Shown here: piece after piece, positions 6,908-15,322 of the stretch | Position numbering within the stretch: position 1 is the stretch's first letter | How the letters are laid out: each line of letters begins with the position of its first letter | NCBI GenBank assembly: GCA_902802755.1 | Contig: CADCNH010000002.1 | Coordinates: forward strand, 1 to 64,000 | Direction: 5' to 3' | Length of the DNA stretch: 64,000 nt | From: an uncultured Bacteroidota bacterium | GTDB lineage: Bacteria; Bacteroidota; Bacteroidia; Bacteroidales; WCHB1-69 | Notes under the pieces: model-generated | Seen by the model: only the letters and a program-made list of their open reading frames with translations | Told to the model about the DNA's origin: nothing | Databases searched by the model: none | Position numbers and translations under genes: made by a program

Positions 6908-8302
6908 ATGAGGAAATTAATATTGTGTCTGTTGTGCGTCGCATGTTTCTATGGAGTTTCGGCGCAGATTGTGGGTATATGGGAGGGTAAACTGCCGGTG
7001 GGCAAGGACTCTCTGCGGCTGGTCCTGGCAGTGGAGCAGCGGGGTGATAGCCTCTATGCCGAAATGGACAGCCCCGACCAATATGCGGCGGGGATCGAAG
7101 TCAATAGCATTAGTTTTCAACAGGATACGCTTCGTTTGAAGTCGAAAGAGGTTAGCGCGTCTTTTTGGGGACTTTATGATAGAGAAAAAGATGCCATTCA
7201 AGGTGTTTTCAGGCAGGGTGGGGGAAAGCTTCCGCTGACTCTTCACAGGGTGGCGGAACGCTGGCAGCTCCATCGTCCACAAACCCCTCAGGAACCCTTT
7301 CCATACGATGAGGAAGAGGTCCGGTTGCAGTTTCCTCATGCCACTTTGGGTAATATCCCCATTCGCGGTACGCTGACTTATCCTACCCGTAAGCACGAGT
7401 TCAACGGCAAGTTGTTGATACTGGTCTCCGGCTCTGGCTGGCAGGACCGCGACGAGAGCATCATGGGTCACAAGCCCTTTGCTGTTATCGCTGATTACCT
7501 GACACGGAAGGGCTATGCGGTGTTCCGTTACGATGACTTTCCCGTTGCCCAATATGCGAAATGCACCACACTCGATTTCGCGGACGCGACCTCTTTTGCG
7601 GTCAACTATTTCAAGCTTTACAACGAACATTTCAGGCAGGCGAAGGTTGGCATTGCCGGGCATAGTGAGGGTGGCACGATAGCTGTGATGGTGGCAGCCC
7701 AGAATAAGAATGTGGATTTCATTGTCTCAATGGCGGGCATGATGGTTTCCGCCAAGCAAACCCTCCTGTATCAGGTGGAGGCTATCAATAAAATGGATAC
7801 CACTATTTCCTCGTCAGAATTGTCGGAATCCATACGCATTTCGGAAATTTTGTATGAGCATATCGAACAGGCCAAGTCCTCCAAAGAGGCGGTTGATCGC
7901 TGTGGTAAACTGCTGCGGGAGTATAGCGCCAGCATGACTGACGAACAGCGGAAAAGACTGAAGATGACACAGCAGGATATCTTTGCTACACTCCGAAATG
8001 TCGGAAGCCCTTGGTTTTATGAACTGTTCCGTTTGAATCAGCCCAAATATCTGAAAAAGGTGAAATGTCCTGTGTTGGCCTTGAACGGCAAGAAGGATTT
8101 GCAGGTGGAGTGGGAGAGCAATTTTGCGGTTTTGGAGCAAAATCTTCCCAAGAAAACCAGCTTCACTACCCATGCCTACGAGCAGCTGAACCATCTGTTC
8201 CAGCCATGTGCCACAGGCTTACCCACCGAATATGGCGAAATCGAAACCACCATCTCAGAGGACGTTCTTCGCGACATTGAACTGTGGTTGGAGGAACGGT
8301 AA
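6908..8302 (+). CDS. Secreted alpha/beta hydrolase
   Basis: The protein has 464 residues. Residues 1-20 are a signal peptide ending VSAQ. Residues about 21-120 are a beta-rich domain (IVGIWEGKLPVG, LRLVLAVEQ, GVFRQGG) of the kind often placed before peptidase-like hydrolases in Bacteroidota. The C-terminal alpha/beta-hydrolase domain shows GSGWQDRD (oxyanion region), the nucleophile elbow GHSEGG with S253, an acid candidate D397 in GKKDLQ, and H429 in LNHLFQ. The triad is complete, so an active esterase or peptidase in the periplasm is likely. The substrate is unknown. It is a single gene with its own promoter. Confidence 0.85.
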   Translation: MRKLILCLLCVACFYGVSAQIVGIWEGKLPVGKDSLRLVLAVEQRGDSLYAEMDSPDQYAAGIEVNSISFQQDTLRLKSKEVSASFWGLYDREKDAIQGVFRQGGGKLPLTLHRVAERWQLHRPQTPQEPFPYDEEEVRLQFPHATLGNIPIRGTLTYPTRKHEFNGKLLILVSGSGWQDRDESIMGHKPFAVIADYLTRKGYAVFRYDDFPVAQYAKCTTLDFADATSFAVNYFKLYNEHFRQAKVGIAGHSEGGTIAVMVAAQNKNVDFIVSMAGMMVSAKQTLLYQVEAINKMDTTISSSELSESIRISEILYEHIEQAKSSKEAVDRCGKLLREYSASMTDEQRKRLKMTQQDIFATLRNVGSPWFYELFRLNQPKYLKKVKCPVLALNGKKDLQVEWESNFAVLEQNLPKKTSFTTHAYEQLNHLFQPCATGLPTEYGEIETTISEDVLRDIELWLEER

Positions 8303-8371
8303 TCTTTTAGATATTGTGTAAGAAAACCTAGGAACAGCTATTTCCGGAATCCGTTGGAGTCACGTAAATGT

Positions 8372-8593
8372 TTAGTTGTCCTGGTTGGATATGATTTTCT
8401 CGATGATGAAGAAAATGAGCCATGTGACGAAGACTCCGCCACCTAAGATAGTCATCGTGTCTCCTCCTGGCCAGTGACGCCATAGAAATACAAGTCCAAC
8501 GATAATTATCATTACGGAATTAAAAAGCATTTTCCGCATAAAGGTTTTGTAACCTGGGGAAGCGATTAAATCTCGAAAACCAGCCATAGTCAT
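8372..8593 (-). CDS. Small two-helix membrane protein of unknown function
   Basis: This 73-residue protein has a short amphipathic start (FRDLIASPGYKTFMRK) and two hydrophobic segments (about 24-40 and 48-66) separated by RHWPGGD. It ends in a short charged tail. ATGs at 8593 and 8587 are both possible; the -7 box at 8607-8614 leaves a very short leader, which slightly favours the inner ATG. I do not recognise the family. Real-gene support is its own promoter and a plausible membrane topology. Confidence 0.65.
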   Translation of the reverse strand: MTMAGFRDLIASPGYKTFMRKMLFNSVMIIIVGLVFLWRHWPGGDTMTILGGGVFVTWLIFFIIEKIISNQDN

Positions 8594-8606
8594 TGTAATT
8601 TGACTG

Positions 8607-8614
8607 CAAAATTA
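8607..8614 (-). promoter_or_regulatory. Bacteroidota -7 box for the small membrane protein
   Basis: The minus strand reads TAATTTTGC, a TAnnTTTG match. With the plus-strand box at 8692-8699 it forms a divergent promoter pair. Confidence 0.5.
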
Positions 8615-8691
8615 CATAAAATTCCTGAATTACTCCCAGACGATTGTATTTTATTCCACAGCCACCGATTTTTTTGTTTGACTATTTTCAT

Positions 8692-8699
8692 TATCTTTG
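8692..8699 (+). promoter_or_regulatory. Bacteroidota -7 box for the secreted unknown protein
   Basis: TATCTTTGC matches TAnnTTTG and lies 27 bases before the ATG at 8726. It supports that start over an in-frame codon at 8600. Confidence 0.6.
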
Positions 8700-8725
8700 C
8701 AGAGTTGAATTTACAAGCATTCTTT

Positions 8726-9916
8726 ATGACCAATCGCTACACTTTCGTATTCATTGCCTTTTTGATGGCTCTTTCCATAACGGTTCGGGCACAGCGTGTG
8801 GGAAGGATTCCAGAGCGTCTGAAAAGTTTGATAATCACGGATGTGTCACTGGTGGATACCGCCGAAAAGAGTTCATCGCCCATTTGTATACCAGACAAAA
8901 ATTTCCGTTTTTATGAATGCAGATGCAACGATACGGTAGTGGGATATTTGTTGAATCCTGTAAACAACAATTTGCAAGCCTATATAGATTTCAAAGGGAA
9001 ACCACTCAACGCTGGATTGAGCGAAGTGAGTAGGGCGGAAATCCTTTTTGCGGATGTGCTGAACAAGTGGACGGATTCGGCACAAGAAGTCCATCGGGCG
9101 ATGACCGCACCCCGCTTCTACCAATATATCCGACAGTATCTGTTCTATGCTAATTCTGATGGGGACACTTGTGTACAAATTAAATGCATTATGACAGATG
9201 GCTGGGATTGTCCGGACCGTATGTCCATTTTTATCTATGATGGTGATGATGTATTCTGGACGACTTATTTAAATCTGACGAAAAAGCAACTGGTAGAATA
9301 TCATGTGAACGGTCCAGCGATGTATTTTGTGAGAGGGCGTAACAAAGAACCTCAGGGTCTGTCACAAGAAACGATTTTCAGTAGGACGTGGCACCCGACA
9401 CAAGCATCATGTTCGTTCGGGCAATTGCCTGTAGCTGTTAAAGAAGCGGTACTTGAGCGGTTTGATACAGCTTCTGTTAGGGAATATGTTCGTTTTTGTC
9501 CGAAATATATATGGAAATATCGGGAACGGAAAAATGGTACTGAACATTACTACAAGAAACTATACAAATCAGGTCTTTTCTATCAGGTTTATGTTGATTC
9601 CCTATGCTATGGTTATGATGCGAAGGGTAATTTGTTATATGTTGGAAAGGAAGACTATTGGTCTCGTTTTGTAAGAATGGATGATTTAAGGCATATTCCC
9701 CAAATGGAGACAATGATGAATTATGTCAAAAAGGATATGGCCTCCCGTGGTCGTGATTTTTCTAAATATGGTAAAATAGAATGGGTGGAACAGGTGGGAG
9801 ACCATTATGTAGTTTCTGTTTCCTACAAGACTTCTACATTTGTCGAAAATATGAATGCTCATTATACTTTTGATAAGTCAGCGGTGTTTGAAGGCATTTA
9901 TAAAGAGCCCCGGTAG
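8726..9916 (+). CDS. Secreted protein of unknown function
   Basis: The protein has 396 residues. Residues 1-23 are a signal peptide (MTNRYTF, hydrophobic core, VRAQ). The mature part is rich in Tyr, Trp and Asp, with several Cys residues (FYECRCND, CIMTDGWDC). The C-terminal third looks like a beta-strand-rich domain (KIEWVEQVGDHYVVSVSYKT). No catalytic motif is seen. It does not match a family I can name. It was probably secreted to the periplasm or surface, and it stands alone behind its own promoter. Confidence 0.75.
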   Translation: MTNRYTFVFIAFLMALSITVRAQRVGRIPERLKSLIITDVSLVDTAEKSSSPICIPDKNFRFYECRCNDTVVGYLLNPVNNNLQAYIDFKGKPLNAGLSEVSRAEILFADVLNKWTDSAQEVHRAMTAPRFYQYIRQYLFYANSDGDTCVQIKCIMTDGWDCPDRMSIFIYDGDDVFWTTYLNLTKKQLVEYHVNGPAMYFVRGRNKEPQGLSQETIFSRTWHPTQASCSFGQLPVAVKEAVLERFDTASVREYVRFCPKYIWKYRERKNGTEHYYKKLYKSGLFYQVYVDSLCYGYDAKGNLLYVGKEDYWSRFVRMDDLRHIPQMETMMNYVKKDMASRGRDFSKYGKIEWVEQVGDHYVVSVSYKTSTFVENMNAHYTFDKSAVFEGIYKEPR

Positions 9917-9984
9917 CTAAAGGTTCTCTATTTGGAGAACAATTCGTCAATTAACGGAATATCAATCATTAAGATGATTTAATT

Positions 9985-10461
9985 ATGGATGAAAGAGATT
10001 TACAACTTATGGAAGAATCAATTAACTATGAGGCTATGAATGAAATACACTTTTATAATAGCGAAAGAAAACTTGAAATGCTTTTCTCTGACTTTCAAGT
10101 TCAAAAAAATGCCCCTGAATTTCATGATTTTTATTCTTTCCAGATAGATGTAAAACATTGCTATGTCAGCGCTTCCCTCCGGACAGAATGTTTAGATGTT
10201 GACCTTGTGCGTTTTCTGGAAGGCTTGCGGAAATTATATAGGATGGAGGTGAGAACAGCATCCTTTGTTCAAACAATTGAAAGAAATATTGAACTCACTT
10301 TTAAACTGTCAGAACAAGGGAAAATACGGGTTTATGTGATGATTATGGGAGCATATATGAAAGATTACTACGATGACATCACTTTGAAATTTAATTATGG
10401 AATAGACCAATCCTTTCTTCCCGAATTGATACAAGAGATAGAGACGGTTATAAACAGTTAA
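9985..10461 (+). CDS. Unknown cytoplasmic protein, immunity-protein-like
   Basis: This 158-residue protein has no signal peptide. It has an acidic N-terminus followed by alternating strands (HDFYSFQIDVKHCYVSASLRTE), a helix (LVRFLEGLRKLYRM), then strands (NIELTFKLSEQGKIRVYVMIMG). The layout resembles small beta-sandwich immunity proteins such as the WapI type, but I cannot confirm this by eye. It is the first of four adjacent AT-rich genes on the same strand whose base use differs from the surrounding housekeeping genes. Confidence 0.65.
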   Translation: MDERDLQLMEESINYEAMNEIHFYNSERKLEMLFSDFQVQKNAPEFHDFYSFQIDVKHCYVSASLRTECLDVDLVRFLEGLRKLYRMEVRTASFVQTIERNIELTFKLSEQGKIRVYVMIMGAYMKDYYDDITLKFNYGIDQSFLPELIQEIETVINS

Positions 10462-10472
10462 GTCATAAAACA

Positions 10473-10790
10473 ATGAATGATTCAGACATAGTAAATATTA
10501 TTAAAGACATTGAAAAACAGTACAATGACTATAAAGACGAAGGAAGGTCTTTTATTCAGCACTTGGCTAATAAAATACAAAACACTGTTGATGAAGACAA
10601 AGTGCTTATATTCGACTTCTTTTTGGATGAAATAGAAAAAAATAATAATGGGCTGTATTCTATTGCGTTACAAACCATTATTGAATTGAAACAAATCATA
10701 GATAACTTTGGAGTAGTTAGAAGTCTGGATGCTTTTGTAATAACAGGAAATAATTTAAGGAACATCAATAACGTGATAAATTTGCGGTAA
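10473..10790 (+). CDS. Small helical protein of unknown function
   Basis: This 105-residue cytoplasmic protein is predicted to be nearly all helix (DIVNIIKDIEKQYNDYKDEG, FIQHLANKIQ, LQTIIELKQIIDNFG). It lies 11 bases after its neighbour and one base before the next gene, so the set is an operon. The family is not recognised. It could be an immunity or accessory protein. Confidence 0.6.
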   Translation: MNDSDIVNIIKDIEKQYNDYKDEGRSFIQHLANKIQNTVDEDKVLIFDFFLDEIEKNNNGLYSIALQTIIELKQIIDNFGVVRSLDAFVITGNNLRNINNVINLR

Positions 10791-10791
10791 A

Positions 10792-11475
10792 ATGGACGAG
10801 AAATTAAAACAAATGATAACAAGTTATCCAAATAACGAGCTTGTGATAGATGAAATCGAGAATCACCTTATTAAAATAATTACTTCGGGGGAAAATGACA
10901 TTGAACATCTAATTCAATATGCTTTAGTATTATTACATGAACCCATTTTAGATTATGACAAGGCATACGCATGCTTGGCAAAACAGAAGGATATCAAGGC
11001 TTTTTTATTGCGCTGTTACATTGAGGAATGGTATTATGGAAGGACTCCTGAAGTGAATATGCAACATGTGATGCAATATCACGACAAGTATGATAAAAGT
11101 GCATTGTACTCTTGTCTATTACATTATGCGTCTTTGAATGCTAAAGATAATGCAGAGAAACTGAAACTATTAAAACAGTCTTTGCAGGCCTATCAATACA
11201 ATTTTATGAGTGTCATAGAAATTAGCAAGACATTAGGAGAAGGAAGCGGTGATTTTGAATACAAAGAAATAAACAATTATCTAGAAAGATGTATTCGTTT
11301 CAACAATAAACTAAAAAGAACTTCCTTTTTCAAGAATTTACTTTTATTCAAGCCATTCATGTTCCAATACATGTTGGGACTTAATCGAGATACAGAAAAC
11401 ATAATGCTTTTAATGCAAACGCACTTTAAATCAAACCCCTATTCACAGCAATTAATTCAAGAATTACAAAAGTAA
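10792..11475 (+). CDS. Helical-repeat protein of unknown function
   Basis: This 227-residue protein is predicted to be mostly paired helices, TPR- or HEAT-like in feel (HLIQYALVLLHEP, YDKAYACLAKQKD, ALYSCLLHYASLNAKDN, LKLLKQSLQAYQ). There is no signal peptide or catalytic motif. It starts right after the previous stop, so it is translationally coupled. A scaffold or immunity role is possible, but nothing in the sequence decides it. Confidence 0.62.
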   Translation: MDEKLKQMITSYPNNELVIDEIENHLIKIITSGENDIEHLIQYALVLLHEPILDYDKAYACLAKQKDIKAFLLRCYIEEWYYGRTPEVNMQHVMQYHDKYDKSALYSCLLHYASLNAKDNAEKLKLLKQSLQAYQYNFMSVIEISKTLGEGSGDFEYKEINNYLERCIRFNNKLKRTSFFKNLLLFKPFMFQYMLGLNRDTENIMLLMQTHFKSNPYSQQLIQELQK

Positions 11476-11513
11476 AGGAAATTTGTTTTAATTACCTCAA
11501 AGTATTAATAAAA

Positions 11514-12338
11514 ATGAACGAGAAATTTGAGCGTACATTAAAAAAGGAATTTGGCATTATTGCCGAAAGTCTGGGATTCAAAGAAAGAAAGCACTTCTTT
11601 TTGAACAAACTCAGGCCTATAGGTTATTTTAAGTCACTTACTCCTAATGTTTCTGCTTTTATGAGTTTCAGATTTTTTGGACATCATAAATTGTATAGCG
11701 AAGCAACTGTTGAGGTTGGCATAAAGTATAATGACATAAGTGAATTTCTTTCCAATCTCATGAAAGAAGAATATTATTCTTCCAATACATTTGAGAATTT
11801 GGGATATCTTATGCCACAAAAAGTGTTTCTGCATGAGAACTTTTATGTTGATACCGATTGCGGACCAGCTTTGTCGCAGCTTTTTGACAAAATAAAACAA
11901 TATGGTTATGAATATTATGAGTTGTTGAAAAACGAAGACACCTTTTTCAAATTATTACAGGAAGGGCATCCTTTGGTTGATGAAAAAAGTGAATTCAATT
12001 TGCCTGTTTTATACTACCTAAGAGGTGAAAAGCAAAAAGGATTGGCTTGTATTGAAAATGAAATAAACAAACGGAATCAAAGGAAAACCGATGAGGAACT
12101 TTTGGAGGAAAATACAAAAAGCCTTAAACTAGTAGAGAGTGTAAATGATCAGGTTTCATCTGAACAGAAAAATATTGTTGTTGTAAGAACTGATGAGCAA
12201 AAACAGCTATATGATGACATAGTGAATAATCGGATTAAGAAGCCCAAGGATACAGTTCTTGTACTCACATCGGGTACTCCTGCTGGCGTATCCGAATACT
12301 ACATGAAATTTGCTGAAGTATACAGGGCATTACCATAG
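11514..12338 (+). CDS. Unknown protein, DUF4304-like N-terminus
   Basis: The protein has 274 residues. The first half (FERTLKKEFGIIAESLGFKERKHFFL, then strands around SAFMSFRFFGHHKLYSEATVEVGI) resembles DUF4304-type domains that recur in immunity loci. The second half has a charged helical stretch (INKRNQRKTDEELLEE) and an unplaced C-terminus. It has no signal peptide or active-site motif. It lies 38 bases downstream of the previous gene and ends the AT-rich group. Confidence 0.6.
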   Translation: MNEKFERTLKKEFGIIAESLGFKERKHFFLNKLRPIGYFKSLTPNVSAFMSFRFFGHHKLYSEATVEVGIKYNDISEFLSNLMKEEYYSSNTFENLGYLMPQKVFLHENFYVDTDCGPALSQLFDKIKQYGYEYYELLKNEDTFFKLLQEGHPLVDEKSEFNLPVLYYLRGEKQKGLACIENEINKRNQRKTDEELLEENTKSLKLVESVNDQVSSEQKNIVVVRTDEQKQLYDDIVNNRIKKPKDTVLVLTSGTPAGVSEYYMKFAEVYRALP

Positions 12339-12749
12339 TCGATGTTGCCAAAAGAGTGCTGCCTTTGGCCGCTGTCACTACATGTAGGGGCACCATTAAT
12401 TGCATGTATTGCAATTAAGTGAAGGTCGTTTTTTGTATGACTATTTTTATTAGTTTTGCAACCTAATTATGATATGTTTTTCAATTATCATACAGACAAA
12501 AACAGAAAAAACATAAACTTACGTATGCAAAAACAAGAAGAACAATGCATTAATAAATGTTTTTGATGTTTTTTCTTTTCAATAAAGAAGGAGTTCTTAA
12601 AAGGGAAGTAACTGCAGAAAAGTGTTTTTAATGTTTTTGTCAAAAAGAAACACCTCAGATAAGAATGGTTTCATGCGTTTGCCTTGGGGCTCTGCATCTG
12701 ATAAAATTAAACCAATCGAAATATTTTGTATCTTTGCAGATTAATCCTA
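12339..12749. other. 411-bp spacer without a clear gene
   Basis: It begins with a TGTAGGGGCACC word related to the dispersed hairpin family and a small ATTGCATGTATTGCAAT palindrome. A possible -7 box TAGTTTTG (12451-12458) faces right, but no credible gene follows it; the only short frame, from 12524, would make 13 residues. The rest is AT-rich with several GTTTTTG runs. Confidence 0.5.
12729..12736 (+). promoter_or_regulatory. Bacteroidota -7 box for the thioredoxin-fold protein
   Basis: TATCTTTGC matches TAnnTTTG. It places transcription start near 12741-12743, so the ATG at 12750 has a very short leader and the ATG at 12768 a more usual one. Confidence 0.6.
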
Positions 12750-14177
12750 ATGAAAATACTGCATGCTATGAATAAGGGAAATGGTTTATTCAAAATGCTT
12801 GTGCTGATTTTGATAACAATCTTTACCACAGGTGTTTATGCCCAAGGATACGAAATAAAGGTGTCTCTAAACACAAAACACTACGACTCCCTCCATCTGA
12901 AGGCATACGACGGAAAAAAGGACTTTGTGGACATACAGGCAATGCCTTTTGCAAAAACGGTGGTCTTTAAAAACAAAAAATCCTTGGAACCAGGCATTTA
13001 TCTGCTGCAGGGCGATACTATCGGCATTACGGAAATCCTCATCTCCGACAATAAATCACAACAATTTTCTATCGTTGAAAAAGATAGTGTGATTACTTTT
13101 GTGAATAGTCCTGAGAATGCGGCCAACCAGCAGTATATGAATGATATACGAGAGTTTGATAGGCGTATGTATCAGCTGGATGTGGAATTCAGGGAGATGC
13201 AAAGCAACAATTTGCCGCAATACATGATGCAACCTTTTGTGGATTCGTTGATGGCACGGGCTATCCGTATCAGTGAAGAAAAAAAGGTTTTCCAACATGC
13301 CAAGGCAGAACAGTATAAAAATTACCTGTTGGGGTCTATTATTTTATCGACTATGGAAATGCCGAATCCTCCTCGGGAAATATATGGAAATCAGCAGCAA
13401 ATGCAGATGTTTATCGCCAATCACTTGTATGACGATTATCCGTGGTTAGATGAGAAAATGATCAATACACCTATTGCGGTCAATAAACACAAACAGTTTG
13501 CTAATCTGCTGTATTATCTTGACTATGAGTTGGCAGAACCTTATATGCGGACGGCTCTGAAAGAGGCTAAGGCAAACGATAAAGTGTATTTCAGCTTCTT
13601 CGATATGATGGAAGAAATCCTGGGAGCTACAAAATCCCCGTATCGTGTTGAAGGATTGTACATTATCATGCTGAAAGATGCCATCGCTTACGATAAAACC
13701 GACAAGGTGCGTAAAACACGCTATGAAGCGGAGTTGAAACATCTCGACAAGAACCTCGATGGCAGTATTTTGCCTAATTTCAACCTGCTGATGGCCAATG
13801 GCGATACTACCACACTGTATGATGTGAAAAGTCCTTATATTCTGCTGTATTTCCAGCATCCGGAATGCCCCACTTGCCGTCAGGTGCGTGGAAAACTGAA
13901 AGATTATCCCTTCTTGAACAAGGCTATCGATGACGGGAAAATCATAGTGTTAACGGTCTATTTCGAGAAAGATAAGAAAGTCTTTGAGAATTATCTGAAG
14001 AATGAAGCTAATCCTCGCTGGTTGAATTCCTGGAATTATGATAACCAAATCGAGAAAGAAGAGCTTTTCTATCTCGTCACTATTCCCTATATGTTTCTGA
14101 TTGATAAGGATAAACGTGTCATCAAGAAGGATATCCTCTACAATGAGATTGAGGACTATGTGAAGAACTTGAGGTAA
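12750..14177 (+). CDS. Exported thioredoxin-fold protein (DUF5106/TlpA type)
   Basis: The protein has about 475 residues. The signal peptide ends TTGVYAQ; the ATG at 12768 would give a more standard signal length than 12750. An N-terminal beta domain with lipocalin- or DUF4369-like flavour (YEIKVSLNTKHYDSLHLKAYDGK) precedes a helical middle and a C-terminal thioredoxin fold. The latter has CPTC (C373/C376) in FQHPECPTCRQ and the cis-Pro region LVTIPYMFLIDKD. It would act in the periplasm in thiol-disulfide exchange, but partners are unknown. It has its own promoter and is followed by heptamer repeats. Confidence 0.82.
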   Translation: MKILHAMNKGNGLFKMLVLILITIFTTGVYAQGYEIKVSLNTKHYDSLHLKAYDGKKDFVDIQAMPFAKTVVFKNKKSLEPGIYLLQGDTIGITEILISDNKSQQFSIVEKDSVITFVNSPENAANQQYMNDIREFDRRMYQLDVEFREMQSNNLPQYMMQPFVDSLMARAIRISEEKKVFQHAKAEQYKNYLLGSIILSTMEMPNPPREIYGNQQQMQMFIANHLYDDYPWLDEKMINTPIAVNKHKQFANLLYYLDYELAEPYMRTALKEAKANDKVYFSFFDMMEEILGATKSPYRVEGLYIIMLKDAIAYDKTDKVRKTRYEAELKHLDKNLDGSILPNFNLLMANGDTTTLYDVKSPYILLYFQHPECPTCRQVRGKLKDYPFLNKAIDDGKIIVLTVYFEKDKKVFENYLKNEANPRWLNSWNYDNQIEKEELFYLVTIPYMFLIDKDKRVIKKDILYNEIEDYVKNLR

Positions 14178-14440
14178 TTAGCAAATTGGTTAATTAGCAA
14201 ATTAGTTAATGTGCTAATGTGCCAATTTTCAGTGGTTATTGATCAGGGGTCAGGGGTCAGTCAAGTTGACAATTGCTAGTTGAAAGTTTTAAATGTGCTA
14301 ATTGAATGTTGTTGACTTCGTGTTAGATAGCTCCGCTGTTGGCTATTTCTTGTAATTGACTTCATGTTGGTATTATCAACCATCAACTATTAATTGTTAA
14401 TTGTCAATTGTCAATTGTCAACTCCTTAATATTAATAAAG
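14178..14440. repeat. Repeat-rich spacer with heptamer words
   Basis: Words include GGTTAATTAGCAAATTAG near 14187, CAGGGGT (two units, about 14245-14258), and TAATTGT/CAATTGT (units at 14391, 14398, 14405 and 14412). No gene is seen. It separates the exported thioredoxin gene from the polysaccharide-locus promoter. Confidence 0.75.
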
Positions 14441-14457
14441 TTTAAAAATACTTTTTG

Positions 14458-14490
14458 TTGCAGGGAGTTTCGAAAAATATCTTATTTTTG
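14458..14490 (+). promoter_or_regulatory. Promoter of the polysaccharide locus
   Basis: TTG at 14458-14460 and TATTTTTG at 14483-14490 are at the spacing expected of a Bacteroidota -33/-7 promoter. Transcription would start near 14497, leaving about 170 bases of leader before the UpxY-like gene. Confidence 0.72.
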
Positions 14491-14548
14491 TAAGTTATGT
14501 CGTATTGTGTCTTGGTGTTGGCTAAGACGCTGATGTTCAATTATTTGC

Positions 14549-14569
14549 TCGGGAATGGTGTGTTCCCGA
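14549..14569 (+). promoter_or_regulatory. Leader hairpin upstream of the UpxY-like gene
   Basis: TCGGGAA (14549-14555) and TTCCCGA (14563-14569) form a perfect 7-bp stem with a 7-base loop in the untranslated leader. There is no U-run after it, so it is not a simple terminator. A pause or NusG-paralogue loading signal is plausible, by analogy with the leaders that UpxY proteins act on in Bacteroides. Confidence 0.5.
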
Positions 14570-14665
14570 CAGTGGCGAAGCTGTATAAAAGGTGACCAAA
14601 AGCTGACATGGAGAAACGAAAACGCTGAAGAGCGTAAAGTCTGCGTAAAAAATAATCGAGTGATA

Positions 14666-15175
14666 ATGGAACAGGAAAAATGCTGGTATGTGCTGAAAAC
14701 CCGTCCCCGTCAGGAAAAGGCGGTGAGGAATTTGCTGGAGGAATACGGCATCGGGAATTTCCTGCCCACAAGAATGGAAGAGCATGTTTATGTGAATCGT
14801 CGCAAAAAGACTATCGAAGTGCCGCTGATGATTTCCACTTGCTTTATGCTTTGTGTTCCGGAACAGCGATTTTCCATAGTTAACAGCTTGAAATACAAAA
14901 CAGAACTCATGACCGACCGCTTCACCAATTCAAGCATGGTCATTCCGAATCGTCAGATGGAAGATTTTATGCGAGCAGTGGCCATGAAAGACACGGCACT
15001 GGTACAAGTGGATATTTTGGAAGGCGATCGTGTGATGGTGAGTGAGGGCGAATTCAGTGGTATGGAAGGTGTTGTGGCAAAAATCAATGGTCGTCGCCAT
15101 TTCGTTATCACCTTGAGCAATTTAACCGCATTTGCCTTGCAGATTCCCTTGTCCTATCTGAAAAAAATCAAATAA
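14666..15175 (+). CDS. UpxY-like NusG-family transcription antiterminator
   Basis: This 169-residue paralogue of NusG has an N-terminal NGN domain opening with WYVLKTRPRQEKAVRNLLEEYGI and containing FLPTRMEEH. The C-terminal KOW-type domain (DRVMVSEGEFSGMEGVVAKINGR) starts near residue 125. UpxY proteins let RNA polymerase read through the long capsule operon they head. I chose 14666 because the NGN domain begins there; an upstream extension from 14555 would run through the leader hairpin. The usual UpxZ partner gene is missing: a DUF4954 gene follows instead. The gene sits directly behind the locus promoter, as in Bacteroides capsule loci. Confidence 0.85.
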   Translation: MEQEKCWYVLKTRPRQEKAVRNLLEEYGIGNFLPTRMEEHVYVNRRKKTIEVPLMISTCFMLCVPEQRFSIVNSLKYKTELMTDRFTNSSMVIPNRQMEDFMRAVAMKDTALVQVDILEGDRVMVSEGEFSGMEGVVAKINGRRHFVITLSNLTAFALQIPLSYLKKIK

Positions 15176-15322
15176 ACCCCTGTTGATACACGCCGTGGCA
15201 CGTCTCAACGGCAACAACACGCACGAATTATGGACGCGCCTTGGCACGTCTCAACAAAACAATAACACATGTGTAGTGATGCAATGATTGCGTCTCTAAA
15301 AAATCGAAAAACCAATACAAAC
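15176..15322. repeat. Dispersed hairpin-family words in a spacer
   Basis: GGCACGTCTCAAC occurs twice (near 15196 and 15250), with GGACGCGCC between them, and ATGATTGCGTCTCTAA near 15284. These are fragments of the GAGACG/GTAGGG family seen at 4874, 31283 and 45920. No gene is seen. Confidence 0.55.

Noticed and set aside
12451..12568. A TAnnTTTG box followed by a 13-codon frame at 12524
   Set aside because: The frame is too short, has no conserved feature, and the box lacks a -33 partner at proper spacing.
15269..15322. An earlier start for the DUF4954 gene
   Set aside because: The upstream codons come from dispersed repeat DNA, and the family begins near the ATG at 15323.
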